Part shown: positions 29,963 to 38,930 of the stretch, piece after piece
Layout of the letters: each line of letters starts with the position of its first letter
Numbering within the stretch: position 1 is the first letter of the stretch
Assembly (NCBI RefSeq): GCF_900109945.1
Contig: NZ_FOBX01000005.1
Span: forward strand, 248,001 to 312,000
DNA length: 64,000 nt
Reading direction: 5' to 3'
DNA from: Bradyrhizobium sp. OK095
Lineage (GTDB): Bacteria; Pseudomonadota; Alphaproteobacteria; Rhizobiales; Xanthobacteraceae
The notes under the pieces: generated by a model
Told to the model about the DNA's origin: nothing
What the model saw: only the letters and a program-made list of their open reading frames with translations
The model's database searches: none
Program-made: the position numbers and the translations under genes

Positions 29963-30214
29963 CGCTACTCTTTCCAATTACGCAACCAAACCTGCGGAAT
30001 TCCCCGCGCGACGAGCCATTAATGCGAAGGAACAGTTAACGTGACACCAACACGACAGCGTTTGCGCCGGATTTTCAGCGAGATGCGCGAACGTGACCGA
30101 GGTCACAGTTGGGGCACGGCCCGTGACCATCATCACAGTAGAAACTGTTTTGGTGGAGCATCGTCATTCCCATCAACAACGGGCCCCGCCGAGCGGTGCC
30201 AATGGGAGCTTCAA

Positions 30215-30520
30215 ATGACCAATTCGCTGACCACCAAGTCCCTGACTAGCAAGATCTGCGACACCAGCCTGGCTCTGGGCTTTGCCGCCATCATCTCGAT
30301 CGTGTCGACGACCTCGAGCTTCGCCTTCTCGGCCGAAGCGCAGCAGCAGTGCACCGGCGACGCCTTCCGTCTGTGCTCGTCGGAAATCCCCAACATCCCG
30401 AAGATCACCGCGTGCATGATGAAGCATCGTACGGATCTGAGTGCCGGTTGCCGTGCGGTGATGGACAAGGACCTCGCCAAGGGCGCGTCGCGCAAGGTCG
30501 CTGACGCCCAGGACCAGTAA
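30215..30520 (+). CDS. Small Cys-rich secreted protein (paralogue 1)
   Basis: The 101-residue protein has a signal peptide (hydrophobic LALGFAAIISIVSTTSSFAF) and a mature domain with four cysteines, in the pattern C-x2-D-x2-R-x-C, then AC-M-x3-RT-x-LS-x-GC. This resembles Cys-rich repeat modules (Golgi apparatus protein 1-like). ATG 30215 is preceded by GGGAG. A second copy of the pattern is encoded at 30701. The function is unknown; two disulphides in the periplasm are likely. Confidence 0.75.
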   Translation: MTNSLTTKSLTSKICDTSLALGFAAIISIVSTTSSFAFSAEAQQQCTGDAFRLCSSEIPNIPKITACMMKHRTDLSAGCRAVMDKDLAKGASRKVADAQDQ

Positions 30521-30577
30521 GAGCGCAACTCAAGATCGTTGCGTCGGTTAGCTCCCTTGCTTAGCACCCTCGCGATG

Positions 30578-30600
30578 TGCCCCGGCGTCAAGCCGGGGCC
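30578..30600. terminator. Hairpin downstream of the small Cys-rich gene
   Basis: A 7-bp perfect stem CCCCGGC/GCCGGGG with GTCAA loop is extended by outer partial pairing. It follows the first Cys-rich gene by 58 bp and precedes the second. Confidence 0.55.
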
Positions 30601-30700
30601 ACGCGATGGCGCCATCCAGCCTGCCAATAAAGCCGTTGCGGCTCAGGGATCGTCGCACTAGCTTCGCCCGCACATTCTTCCGGGTAAGAGGCATTACGCG

Positions 30701-30913
30701 ATGACCAGATTTCTTTTCATTCTTCCTTTGCTCCTGTGCGCATCCAGCGCATCCGCGCAGCAGCCCGGCCACGATGCCTGCGCGCGCGATGTCACGCGCT
30801 TCTGCCGCCCGGTGATGAACAATGGCGATCAAGCCGTGCTCGCCTGCCTCAAGCAGAATCGTACGCGGCTCAGCAAAGGCTGCGACAAGGTGCTGACGGA
30901 CCACGGCCAGTAG
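30701..30913 (+). CDS. Small Cys-rich secreted protein (paralogue 2)
   Basis: The 70-residue protein has a signal peptide (MTRFLFILPLLLCASSASAQ) and the same four-cysteine pattern as its neighbour: C-x2-D-x2-R-x-C, then AC-L-x3-RT-x-LS-x-GC-x2-V. The mature part is only about 50 residues. The shared spacing shows a local duplication. No function is known to me. Confidence 0.75.
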   Translation: MTRFLFILPLLLCASSASAQQPGHDACARDVTRFCRPVMNNGDQAVLACLKQNRTRLSKGCDKVLTDHGQ

Positions 30914-30921
30914 GACGCGGC

Positions 30922-30962
30922 GGCGTAGCCCGAATTGCGCTGCGCTCTATCCGGGCTACGAA
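30922..30962. repeat. Palindromic repeat, family E, copy 2
   Basis: This short form has GTAGCCCG and CGGGCTAC arms around an AATTGCGCTGCGCTC centre. It lies between the second Cys-rich gene and the convergent MFS gene, where it can act as a terminator. Confidence 0.65.
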
Positions 30963-30969
30963 GTAAGAA

Positions 30970-32658
30970 TTACGTACTGCTCCCCGCCGCGGTCGCGACC
31001 ACCGGCAGCACTTCCGCGCTGGCACGGTCCGGCGTCTCTTCCTTCCAGCGTACCGAGCCGAACGGACGCTCCAGCATGCGGCGGATCCGTATCGGAGCGG
31101 GGCCGACGTGGAAATCGATCGCCTGCTGATGCAGCGCGCGTTCGGACTGGGTCGAGCGGTTGCGCTGGCGCAAATAATCGAACCAGGTCGGGCAGTGATA
31201 GCGCTCGGTCCATAATTCCGGATCGGCGATGTCGCGCGCGATCGACCAGCCGTAAGCGCCGTTGCGCTGCCGGGAGAGCTGCACGTCCTGCATCACATTG
31301 TGGAACGCGCGCGCATTTTCTTGGGCGACCCGGTATTCGATCTCGACCACCAGCGGCCCGCTGCGCCCGGTGATCGACAGCTTCACCTCGGGATCGGCCA
31401 GCACGTCGGCATCCTCGTTGCGCGCGCCGACACGCGGCATCGTGAGCCAGAATCCGAGCAGCGGTGAGATCAGCATCAGGCTGGCCGCCGTCAGCAGCGC
31501 GACTTCGACGCCGGCGTAATCGGTGAGATGGCCCCAGCCCCAGGCACCGATGGCGATGCCTCCGGAAATCGAGGCCTGGAATGCGGCGAGCGAGCGGCCC
31601 GCGACCCAGCGCGGCGCCGAGAGCTGCACGCCGATATTGAACAGTGCCACCGCCGCCATCCAGACCGCGCCGGCGAGCACCAGCGCGGCCGCGGTCAGCA
31701 CCGGCTCGCTGCTCACCGCGAGCGCAGCCATCGCGAACGCCATGGAAATGGTGCAGGCGCGGATCGCGGCCTCGCCGCTCATGCGCTTGCGCAGTTCGTG
31801 GATATTGAGCGCGCCGACGACGGCACCCATGCCGAAGGCGCCGAGCATGATGCCGTAGGTCTGCGCGCCGCCATGCAGGAGATCGCGCGCCACCAGCGGC
31901 ATCAGCGCCATGATGGCACCGCCGCACAGGCCCATCACCAATGTGCGCAACAGCACGATCTTGATCGGCGGCGAATTGGTGATGTAGCGGAAGCCCGAAA
32001 CCATGGCGCGGTTGAGTTTTTCCCGCGGCAGCCGCGACGCTTCGGTGTTGCGCCGCCAGAGCAGCAGCACCACCAGCAGCGGCAAATAGAGGATCGCATT
32101 GCAGGCAAAGGCCGCGACAGCACCGAGCGAGGCGACGATGACACCGCCGACCGCGGGCCCGAAGCTGCGCGCGATGTTGTAGCTGATGCCGTTGAGCGCG
32201 ACGGCCGACGGCAAGGCATCGGGCGGCACCTGCTCGCTGACCGAGGACTGCCAGGCCGGGCCAAACAGCGCGTTGCCGCTGCCGACGACGAAGCAGAAGG
32301 CGAGCAGCAATTCAGGGGTGATGAGGTTGAGCCAGGCCAGCACCGTCAGCGCCGTCGCGCCGGTCAGTGCGATCGCGAGCGCGATCAGCGTCACGATGCG
32401 GCGGTCATACATGTCGGCGATGGCGCCGGCCGGCATCGAGATCAGCATGATCGGCAGCATCAGGGCGGTCTGCACCAGTGCGACCTTGTCCGCCGAAGCC
32501 GCCATCTGCGTCATCGCCCACGCCGCGCCCACGCCCTGGATCAACAGGCCGAGATTGGAGAGCAGGCTGGCGAGCCAGATGCGCCGGAACACGGTGTACC
32601 GCAGCGGCGCGGTGATGCCGTCGGCCGCAATTTTCTGACGGTTCGTCTGCTCGGTCAT
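30970..32658 (-). CDS. MFS exporter with C-terminal monooxygenase-like domain
   Basis: The 562-residue protein has a 12-helix MFS body of the MFS_3 (EntS-like) exporter group, with the AGAIADMYDRR loop motif after helix 2. About 140 soluble residues follow, with an antibiotic-biosynthesis-monooxygenase-like fold suggested by VVEIEYRVAQENARAFHNVM. This architecture is known in the family. The substrate is unknown. ATG 32656-32658 with GGAAGGGG upstream decides the start. It is divergent from the Tat-exported hydrolase-P450 genes, with a direct-repeat array in the shared promoter region. Confidence 0.88.
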   Translation of the reverse strand: MTEQTNRQKIAADGITAPLRYTVFRRIWLASLLSNLGLLIQGVGAAWAMTQMAASADKVALVQTALMLPIMLISMPAGAIADMYDRRIVTLIALAIALTGATALTVLAWLNLITPELLLAFCFVVGSGNALFGPAWQSSVSEQVPPDALPSAVALNGISYNIARSFGPAVGGVIVASLGAVAAFACNAILYLPLLVVLLLWRRNTEASRLPREKLNRAMVSGFRYITNSPPIKIVLLRTLVMGLCGGAIMALMPLVARDLLHGGAQTYGIMLGAFGMGAVVGALNIHELRKRMSGEAAIRACTISMAFAMAALAVSSEPVLTAAALVLAGAVWMAAVALFNIGVQLSAPRWVAGRSLAAFQASISGGIAIGAWGWGHLTDYAGVEVALLTAASLMLISPLLGFWLTMPRVGARNEDADVLADPEVKLSITGRSGPLVVEIEYRVAQENARAFHNVMQDVQLSRQRNGAYGWSIARDIADPELWTERYHCPTWFDYLRQRNRSTQSERALHQQAIDFHVGPAPIRIRRMLERPFGSVRWKEETPDRASAEVLPVVATAAGSST

Positions 32659-32689
32659 ATCCCCTTCCAAATGGGCTGGCAGAAGTGGT

Positions 32690-32733
32690 CTTGGAGTGAT
32701 CTTGGAGTGATCTTGGAGTTGTCTTTGGGTGAT
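32690..32733. repeat. Four tandem 11-bp repeats in a divergent promoter region
   Basis: CTTGGAGTGAT occurs exactly at 32690-32700 and 32701-32711, and variants CTTGGAGTTGT and CTTTGGGTGAT follow at 32712 and 32723. They begin 32 bp upstream of the MFS start codon and end about 100 bp before the hydrolase start. The spacing of about one DNA turn would place a bound protein on one face of the helix. It could equally be a neutral tandem duplication. Confidence 0.85.
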
Positions 32734-32830
32734 TCCGGCAAGTTCAGTGATGCCTGCGAAAGTCCTTCGCTGTCCAGTGGTTAGGCCGCTATAAGCGGTG
32801 CAAAGACGCAGGTTTTGCCGGGAGGAACAG

Positions 32831-34201
32831 ATGAAGCTGTCGCGACGGACGATCTTGCTGGGGGCGGGCAGCGTGCCTTTCGCACTTGCGAGCGCACGGA
32901 GGGATGCTTTCGCTCAAGCCGCGCCCACGGCGCAGTCTGCCGACGTGCCGCCGATCCTGTTCGTCCATGGCAATGGCGATTACGACGCGCTCTGGATGAC
33001 CACGATGTGGCGGATGGAATCCAACGGCATCGCGCGCGATCGCATGCTGGCGATTAATTTCACCGATCCCAATGCACGGAGCGACGACAAGGTCGAGCAA
33101 GCCAACCGCTCCTCGACCGAGGACCAGCGCCGCGAACTTGCAGCTGCCATCGCTGAATTGAAGCGCCGCACCGGGGCGGCGCGCGTGGCGCTGGTCGGCA
33201 GCTCGCGCGGCGGCTATGCGATCCGCAACGTCATCAAGAACGGCGGCGCCGGCGATGTCAGCCACGCCGTGCTCTGTGGCACGCCCAATCACGGCGTGTT
33301 CGCGACCGACGATCAGCCGAACAACGAGTTCAACGGCCGTGGCGTATTCCTGCGCGGCTTGAACGAGGGCGAGAGCGAGGTGACGCCGGGCACGGCCTTC
33401 CTTACGCTTCGCAGCGACGGCATGGACAAATACGCCCAGGCCGACGGCCGCTTCATCGGCAAGCCCGGCACGCCGACCGGTGTCACGGTCGAAGGGCCGG
33501 AGTTGAAGGGCGCCACCAATCTGGTGCTCGGCGCGCTCGACCATCGCGAGACGGCGTCTCATCCGCGTGCCTTCCGCGAGATCTATAAATTCATTGCAGG
33601 GCACGAGCCCGCACGCATCGCGATCACTCCGGAACAGAGTGTCAGGTTGAGTGGCCTCGTCACGGGCACGCCCGGCGGCGTGTCGACCAATCGCCCGGTG
33701 GCCGGTGCAACCGTCGATATTTTCCGCGTCGATCATGATACCGGTGAGCGTAGGGGCAATGCCGTGCATAGCGCAAAGACCGGCGCCGACGGCCACTGGG
33801 GGCCGGCGCAGGTCGAGCCCTCCTGGTCGCTCGAATTCGCCCTCGCGTCGCCGGATGCGCCGACGACACACATCTACCGCTCGCCTTTCCCGCGCTCGTC
33901 CGACGTCGTGCATTTGCGCGCCGCCCGCCCGCTCGGACCGGCCGACAAGGATGCCGGAGCTGTCGTGATCATGTCGCGGCCGCGGGGCTATTTGGGCCTG
34001 CCGCGGGACGTCGTGCTGCTCGACGGCAAGGAGCCCGCCGACGTCAAGCCGGGTGTGCCCACGGATCCGGCAGCAACCTTGCGGCTTCCAATCGGCGAGG
34101 TTGGGCGTAACATCGTGGCCCAATTCAACGAGGAACGAATTGTGGCACGCCTCTGGCCCGCCGCCGAGAACAGGATTGCGATTGCCGAGCTGACTTACTA
34201 G
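32831..34201 (+). CDS. Tat-exported alpha/beta hydrolase with C-terminal beta domain
   Basis: The 456-residue protein starts with a twin-arginine signal (LSRRTILLGAGSVPFALASA). A lipase-like alpha/beta-hydrolase domain follows with VHGNGD and the nucleophile elbow GSSRG (Ser125). From about residue 280 the sequence is beta-rich, with a carboxypeptidase-regulatory-like segment (LVTGTPGGVSTNRPVAGATV). It is probably a periplasmic esterase. ATG 32831 directly follows GGAGGAACAG. It precedes the P450 gene by 34 bp, so the two are likely co-transcribed. Confidence 0.75.
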   Translation: MKLSRRTILLGAGSVPFALASARRDAFAQAAPTAQSADVPPILFVHGNGDYDALWMTTMWRMESNGIARDRMLAINFTDPNARSDDKVEQANRSSTEDQRRELAAAIAELKRRTGAARVALVGSSRGGYAIRNVIKNGGAGDVSHAVLCGTPNHGVFATDDQPNNEFNGRGVFLRGLNEGESEVTPGTAFLTLRSDGMDKYAQADGRFIGKPGTPTGVTVEGPELKGATNLVLGALDHRETASHPRAFREIYKFIAGHEPARIAITPEQSVRLSGLVTGTPGGVSTNRPVAGATVDIFRVDHDTGERRGNAVHSAKTGADGHWGPAQVEPSWSLEFALASPDAPTTHIYRSPFPRSSDVVHLRAARPLGPADKDAGAVVIMSRPRGYLGLPRDVVLLDGKEPADVKPGVPTDPAATLRLPIGEVGRNIVAQFNEERIVARLWPAAENRIAIAELTY

Positions 34202-34235
34202 CTATTTGCCTGCGCCACATCTGCGGGAGAGAGCC

Positions 34236-35603
34236 ATGAACATCGCCAGCGTGCGTCGGCCCATCATCCCTCCGACGCCGCCGCGTGCACCCGACGACAT
34301 GTCGTTCTTCGGCCGGGTCGCGCTCCTCCGGCAGAACATGATCGCAACCTGGGGGCAGCGCGCCTATGAGGAAGACGTCATCAAGGGACGTTTCTTCCTC
34401 CACAACAGTTTTATCCTGAACCGCCCGGATGCGATCCGGCATGTGCTGCTCAGCAATTACGAGAATTATTCGCGGACGCCGGCGGGCATCCGCATGCTGC
34501 GCCCCGTGCTCGGCGACGGCCTCCTGATCGCCGAAGGTCACGACTGGACGTTTCAGCGCCGCACACTCGCACCGGCCTTCACGCCGCGCGCGACCGCAAA
34601 CCTCGTCCCGCACATGACGGCGGTGCTCGACGAGACCATCGCAAAGCTTGATGCGCAAACAGGCGCGCCGGTCGATCTGCGCGAGATCATGCAACGCATG
34701 ACGCTCGAGATCGCCGGGCGCACGATGTTCTCGTTCGGCATGGACCGGCACGGCCCCACCTTGCGCAACTTCGTCATGGAATATGGCGAGCGGCTGGGAC
34801 GGCCGTATGTCCTCGACATGCTGCTGCCGGTGTCCTGGCCGACCCCGATGGATCGGGCTCGCGGCCGCTTCCGCAAGCGCTGGACCGAATTCGTCGCGAT
34901 GCTGATCGCCGAGCGGCGCGCGATGGGCAAGAAGGAGGGCGCGCCGCCGCGCGACCTGTTCGATCTCATGGACGAGGCGCGCGACCCTGAAACCGGTAAG
35001 GGCTTTTCCGACGCGCAACTCGTCGACGAGGTCGCGACCATGATTCTCGCCGGTCATGAGACGACCGCGACCGCACTGTTCTGGGCGCTCTATCTACTCG
35101 CGCTCGATCCGGATACCCAGGAAGAGGTGGCGTCCGAGACCCGCGGCGAGCATCTCGACAGCATGGCCGACATCGATCGCCAAAAATTCACCCGCGCGGT
35201 GATCGACGAGACCGTGCGGCTCTATCCCCCCGCCTTCCTGGTCGCGCGCGCTGCGCGCGCGAAGGACAATGCGGCCGGCATCGAGATCGGCAAGGGCGAC
35301 ATCATCATGATCGCGCCATGGCTATTACACCGGCACGAGAAGCTGTGGGATCAGCCGAACGCGTTCATTCCAAAGCGCTTCATGTCGAAAGAAGCGCCCG
35401 ACCGGTTCGCCTATTTGCCGTTCGGCGCGGGGCCGCGCGTCTGCATCGGCGCGCCGTTTGCGCAAGCCGAATCCGTGGTGGCACTGGCCCGGCTGATCGG
35501 TGCGTTCCGTGTCGAGCTGGCCGACAGGGTTCCGGTGGTTCCGCTTGGCGTCGTCACGACCCAGCCGGACCGCTCACCCCTCTTCAGCATCACGCGTCGG
35601 TGA
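34236..35603 (+). CDS. Cytochrome P450
   Basis: The 455-residue soluble P450 has the I-helix oxygen-binding AGHETTATA, the K-helix ETVRLYPP (ExxR), and the haem-ligand loop FGAGPRVCIG with Cys403. It resembles the fatty-acid/xenobiotic hydroxylase-like bacterial P450s. There is no ferredoxin or reductase gene next to it, so its redox partner is elsewhere. ATG 34236 follows GGGAGAGAG. It lies 34 bp after the Tat hydrolase gene and about 50 bp before the cyclase gene. The substrate is unknown. Confidence 0.92.
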   Translation: MNIASVRRPIIPPTPPRAPDDMSFFGRVALLRQNMIATWGQRAYEEDVIKGRFFLHNSFILNRPDAIRHVLLSNYENYSRTPAGIRMLRPVLGDGLLIAEGHDWTFQRRTLAPAFTPRATANLVPHMTAVLDETIAKLDAQTGAPVDLREIMQRMTLEIAGRTMFSFGMDRHGPTLRNFVMEYGERLGRPYVLDMLLPVSWPTPMDRARGRFRKRWTEFVAMLIAERRAMGKKEGAPPRDLFDLMDEARDPETGKGFSDAQLVDEVATMILAGHETTATALFWALYLLALDPDTQEEVASETRGEHLDSMADIDRQKFTRAVIDETVRLYPPAFLVARAARAKDNAAGIEIGKGDIIMIAPWLLHRHEKLWDQPNAFIPKRFMSKEAPDRFAYLPFGAGPRVCIGAPFAQAESVVALARLIGAFRVELADRVPVVPLGVVTTQPDRSPLFSITRR

Positions 35604-35653
35604 CAGACATGCGTCTGGCCGATGACGTGATCCAACACAGATAGAGTTACGCC

Positions 35654-37063
35654 ATGAGCGACATCCAGGCCCAGTTTTCCGTTTTGAAGCAGACCGCGGA
35701 TGCGAAGGTGGCCGATGCGATCGCGCGGCTGATCGAGGACGGCGAGGATCACGAGCTCAACCGCGTCAACGTTCTCGACTTCGCTACGCAGCATGGTCTC
35801 GACGAAGAGCAGGCGATCTCGGGCTTTCTGCATTCGGCGCGACTCGGGCTGTTCGATCTCGGCTGGAACGTGCTGTGTCCGGGCTGCGGTGGTGTGCTGG
35901 GAGCCCACTCGACCCTGAAGGCGCTCAAGCCGGACGATTATCACTGCGCGCTTTGCGCCTGCGGCTACAAGGCCTCCGTCGACGATCAGGTCGAGGTCTC
36001 CTTCACCGTGAACCCGCGTGTGCGACGCATCGCGGCGCATGACCCCGACACGCTTCCGGTGTGGGAGTATTTCAAGCAGGTGTTCTGGAGCTCCGGCGTC
36101 GACTTCAACAAGGAATCGTTTGCGACGCTGGCCAACGAGGTGACGCTGGATACGATGGAGCTGCCGGCCGGCGAGAAGGCGACCATGTCGCTGCAACTGC
36201 CGAATGACTTCATCATCATCTTCGAGCCGGTGACGCACGCCGCACACTTCATCGACGTGCAGGGCGAACCGACCAAGGACCGCCAGCAGCTCGCCATCAT
36301 GTACAACAGGGTGCAGGCGCCGACGGGGACCACGACGATGCGGCCGGGCCCGCTGCGGCTGTCGCTGGAGAACCAGGCCGGCGTGCGCGTGCTGCCGTCG
36401 GTGTTCATCGCGGCCGAGGCGCTTCACCACCTCATCGGCCAACGCAAGCCGTTCCTCACGGCCAAGCGGATGCTGTCGAACCAGACCTTTCGCGATGTGT
36501 TCAAGGCGGACAATCTCAGCCTCGACCAGCGGCTCCAGATCACCTCGCTCACCTTCCTGTTCACCGATCTGAAGGGATCGACTGCGCTCTACGAGCGCGT
36601 CGGCGATCTCGCCGCCTTCGATCTCGTTCGCGCGCATTTCCATGCGCTGCTCGAAATCATCTCCTCGGAGAAGGGCGCCGTGGTGAAGACGATCGGCGAT
36701 GCCGTGATGGCGACCTTCGTCCGTCCCGAGCATGCGATCGTCGCGGGTTTGCGGATGCGCTCGGCGATGGAGGAGCTCAACAAGAAGCGCGAGACTGATG
36801 ATCTCATCGTCAAGATCGGCATCCATGAAGGTCCGTGCCTTGCGGTGATGCTCAACGAGCGGCAGGATTATTTCGGCCAGACCGTCAACATCGCCGCTCG
36901 CGTGCAGAGCCTCTCGACCGCGCAGGAGATTCACATCACCGGCCCGGTGCTGGACGCACCCGCGGTCGCCGCGGTGCTCGAGCAGCGCGCGATCAAGCCG
37001 ATCCAGAAACAGGCCGCATTGCGCGGCATCGCCGACAAGATGGTGGTGTACGAGATCCCGTGA
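35654..37063 (+). CDS. Class III adenylate/guanylate cyclase with N-terminal zinc-ribbon-like region
   Basis: The 469-residue cytoplasmic protein ends in a class III cyclase homology domain (about 290-465) with metal-binding FLFTDLKGST and the GDAVMATF segment. The N-terminal part resembles DUF5939. It includes two CxxC pairs (Cys75/78 and Cys98/101) spaced like a zinc ribbon. No membrane segment is seen. It may make cAMP or cGMP in response to an unknown cytosolic signal. A Crp/Fnr-type regulator is encoded 14 kb away, but no link is shown. Confidence 0.85.
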   Translation: MSDIQAQFSVLKQTADAKVADAIARLIEDGEDHELNRVNVLDFATQHGLDEEQAISGFLHSARLGLFDLGWNVLCPGCGGVLGAHSTLKALKPDDYHCALCACGYKASVDDQVEVSFTVNPRVRRIAAHDPDTLPVWEYFKQVFWSSGVDFNKESFATLANEVTLDTMELPAGEKATMSLQLPNDFIIIFEPVTHAAHFIDVQGEPTKDRQQLAIMYNRVQAPTGTTTMRPGPLRLSLENQAGVRVLPSVFIAAEALHHLIGQRKPFLTAKRMLSNQTFRDVFKADNLSLDQRLQITSLTFLFTDLKGSTALYERVGDLAAFDLVRAHFHALLEIISSEKGAVVKTIGDAVMATFVRPEHAIVAGLRMRSAMEELNKKRETDDLIVKIGIHEGPCLAVMLNERQDYFGQTVNIAARVQSLSTAQEIHITGPVLDAPAVAAVLEQRAIKPIQKQAALRGIADKMVVYEIP

Positions 37064-37090
37064 GGGACGGGGCGATGCCGCCACACACTC

Positions 37091-37178
37091 CGTCATTGCG
37101 AGGAGCCCTTGCGACGAAGCAATCCAGAATCCCTCCGCGGAGAGAGTCTGGATTGCTTCGCTCCGCTCGCAATGACGG
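37091..37178. repeat. Intergenic inverted repeat, family B copy 1
   Basis: CGTCATTGCGAGG at the left and CGCTCGCAATGACG at the right enclose a second pair, GAAGCAATCCAGAATC and GTCTGGATTGCTTCG. The unit folds as one long hairpin. Related copies are at 47339, 60054 and 63189. Confidence 0.8.
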
Positions 37179-37307
37179 AGGTGGAACAGATTGCCGAAAC
37201 GTAATCAGCGCGCGGAACTGACGCACGTTGCGCTGGTTGAGTTTCCCGCTCATATAATGCTGGTAACGGCCGCGCCCCCGCGGCGTCATCGATTTCGGGT
37301 GGACCCT

Positions 37308-37796
37308 ATGCTCGACGGCCTGCGCCAATTCATCGCCGACATTGTTGCTCCCCATGCCGGGGATCGTGCATTCGGCGATAGCGATTACCGGCTTGCGGCG
37401 ACCGCGTTGCTGGTCCACGTGGTCTCGCTGGACGGTGAGCCGACCGCGGCCGAGCAGCGCAAGCTGCACAACCTGATCGAAAACCATTTCGGGCTCGATC
37501 GCGGCACCGCAGACCGCTTGATCGCGGATGCGACGGAGGTCGAGGGCGAGGCGGTCGATCTCTATCATTTCACCAGCGTCATCATGCGCTCGCTCGACGA
37601 AGCGGGCCGCAAACGCATCGTCCAGATGATGTGGGAGCTGGTCTATGCCGACGGCCAGGTCTCCGAGTTCGAGGACAATGTCCTCTGGCGCGCTTCCGAC
37701 CTGCTCGGGATTTCCCAGCGCGACCGGATCGACCTGAAACATGCGGTCGCGGAGCGCGCCGGCGGGCAGGTCAAGGACGGCGCGGTCGGCGGCTGA
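37308..37796 (+). CDS. TerB-family (tellurite-resistance-like) protein
   Basis: The 162-residue all-helical protein has the acidic TerB signature: LLVHVVSLDGEPTAAEQRKL near residue 35 and ELVYADGQVSEFEDNVLWRAS near residue 110, repeating the D-G-x-x-x-x-E-E pattern that may bind metal. No other ter genes are near, so tellurite resistance should not be assumed. ATG 37308 is the family-like start. Confidence 0.85.
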   Translation: MLDGLRQFIADIVAPHAGDRAFGDSDYRLAATALLVHVVSLDGEPTAAEQRKLHNLIENHFGLDRGTADRLIADATEVEGEAVDLYHFTSVIMRSLDEAGRKRIVQMMWELVYADGQVSEFEDNVLWRASDLLGISQRDRIDLKHAVAERAGGQVKDGAVGG

Positions 37797-38023
37797 GCTG
37801 CACCGAGGTGGCCAATTGCCGGTTGTGCGGGCCACATGACGAAACTTTAATGTAACTCCTGACCGGCCTGGTTCCGGATTCGCCTGTAGATCCGGGAGGT
37901 TACTACTCTCCCTGTGGCGTATTCAGACGGCCATGCCGCCAGCGCCGCTTGCCTGTCGCGCCCGGCCTATGCTCTCGTTCCGCCATTACGGGGCCAAAAA
38001 ACTTCAATTCAAGAGACTTGATC

Positions 38024-38803
38024 GTGACCGAGCGGGTAACGTTGATCACTGGTGCGTCGGCGGGCATCGGCACGGAGCTGGCGCGTGTATTCGCAGCCAA
38101 CGGGCATCGGCTCGCGCTGACGGCACGGCGCGCAGACCGGCTGGAGGCGCTCGCGAACGAGCTCGCCGCCAAGGGCGGCAAGAGGCCGATCGTGATCGCC
38201 TGCGATCTCCAGGAAGCCGACGCCGGCGACAAGATCGCCGCCGCGCTCGCGAGCGAAGGTGTCGAGCTCGACAATCTCGTCAACAATGCCGGCTTCGGTG
38301 TGTTCGGCGACGCGATCGAGCGCGACCGCTGCGAGCAGGTCGGCATCGTCGATGTCAACGTTCGGGCTCTGACCGATCTGTCGCTGCGCTTTGCTGATCA
38401 GCTCATCAGGAACAAGGGCGGTCTTCTTAATGTCGGATCGGTCGCCGGCTTTCTGCCCGGCCCCGGCATGGCCGTCTACTACGCCTCCAAGGCCTATGTG
38501 ATCTCCTTCACCGAAGCGTTGCGGGCGGAGCTTGCGCCGCGCGGCGTTCGCGTCACCGTGCTTTGCCCGGGTCCGGTGCCCACCGAATTCCAGGCGCGGG
38601 CCCGCGTTGGATCCGGGCACGATACGGCCATTCTCAACGTCTCTGCCGCCGATGTTGCAAGAGAGGGCTATCGTGGCCTGATGGCCAACAAACGGGCAGT
38701 GCTGCCCGGCCTCGGCATCAAGATTGTGCCGTTCGCGCTGCGTTTCTTCCCGCGCGGCTTCATCCTGTCCGCCACCAGCCGGTTCCAGCGGCAGAGGCAC
38801 TAA
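38024..38803 (+). CDS. Short-chain dehydrogenase/reductase (DltE-like)
   Basis: The 259-residue protein has TGASAGIGTELA for NAD(P) binding, NNAG, and the catalytic Ser plus YxxxK (YYASKAYV). The sequence resembles the broad DltE/YqjQ group of SDRs. The only family-like start is GTG 38024; there is no in-frame ATG close by and the ribosome-binding site is weak. The substrate is unknown. Confidence 0.88.
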   Translation: MTERVTLITGASAGIGTELARVFAANGHRLALTARRADRLEALANELAAKGGKRPIVIACDLQEADAGDKIAAALASEGVELDNLVNNAGFGVFGDAIERDRCEQVGIVDVNVRALTDLSLRFADQLIRNKGGLLNVGSVAGFLPGPGMAVYYASKAYVISFTEALRAELAPRGVRVTVLCPGPVPTEFQARARVGSGHDTAILNVSAADVAREGYRGLMANKRAVLPGLGIKIVPFALRFFPRGFILSATSRFQRQRH

Positions 38804-38930
38804 AGCTCGAAGCGACCGTATTGGCCCGGAGCTTGCTTCCATATTTGGGAGCTTGTGTGCGCGAACTCACACGATGTTAACCGTCGCTTAGTTATGCTGG
38901 CGGCTTGAACCGATAGCACTCGCAGAGGCC

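Noticed and set aside
32789..34123. Minus-strand open frame of 444 codons
   Set aside because: It is antisense to the Tat-exported hydrolase, which has a clear signal peptide and nucleophile motif.
37308..37796. Tellurite resistance locus
   Set aside because: Only a TerB-like protein is present, with no terC, terD or terA genes near it.
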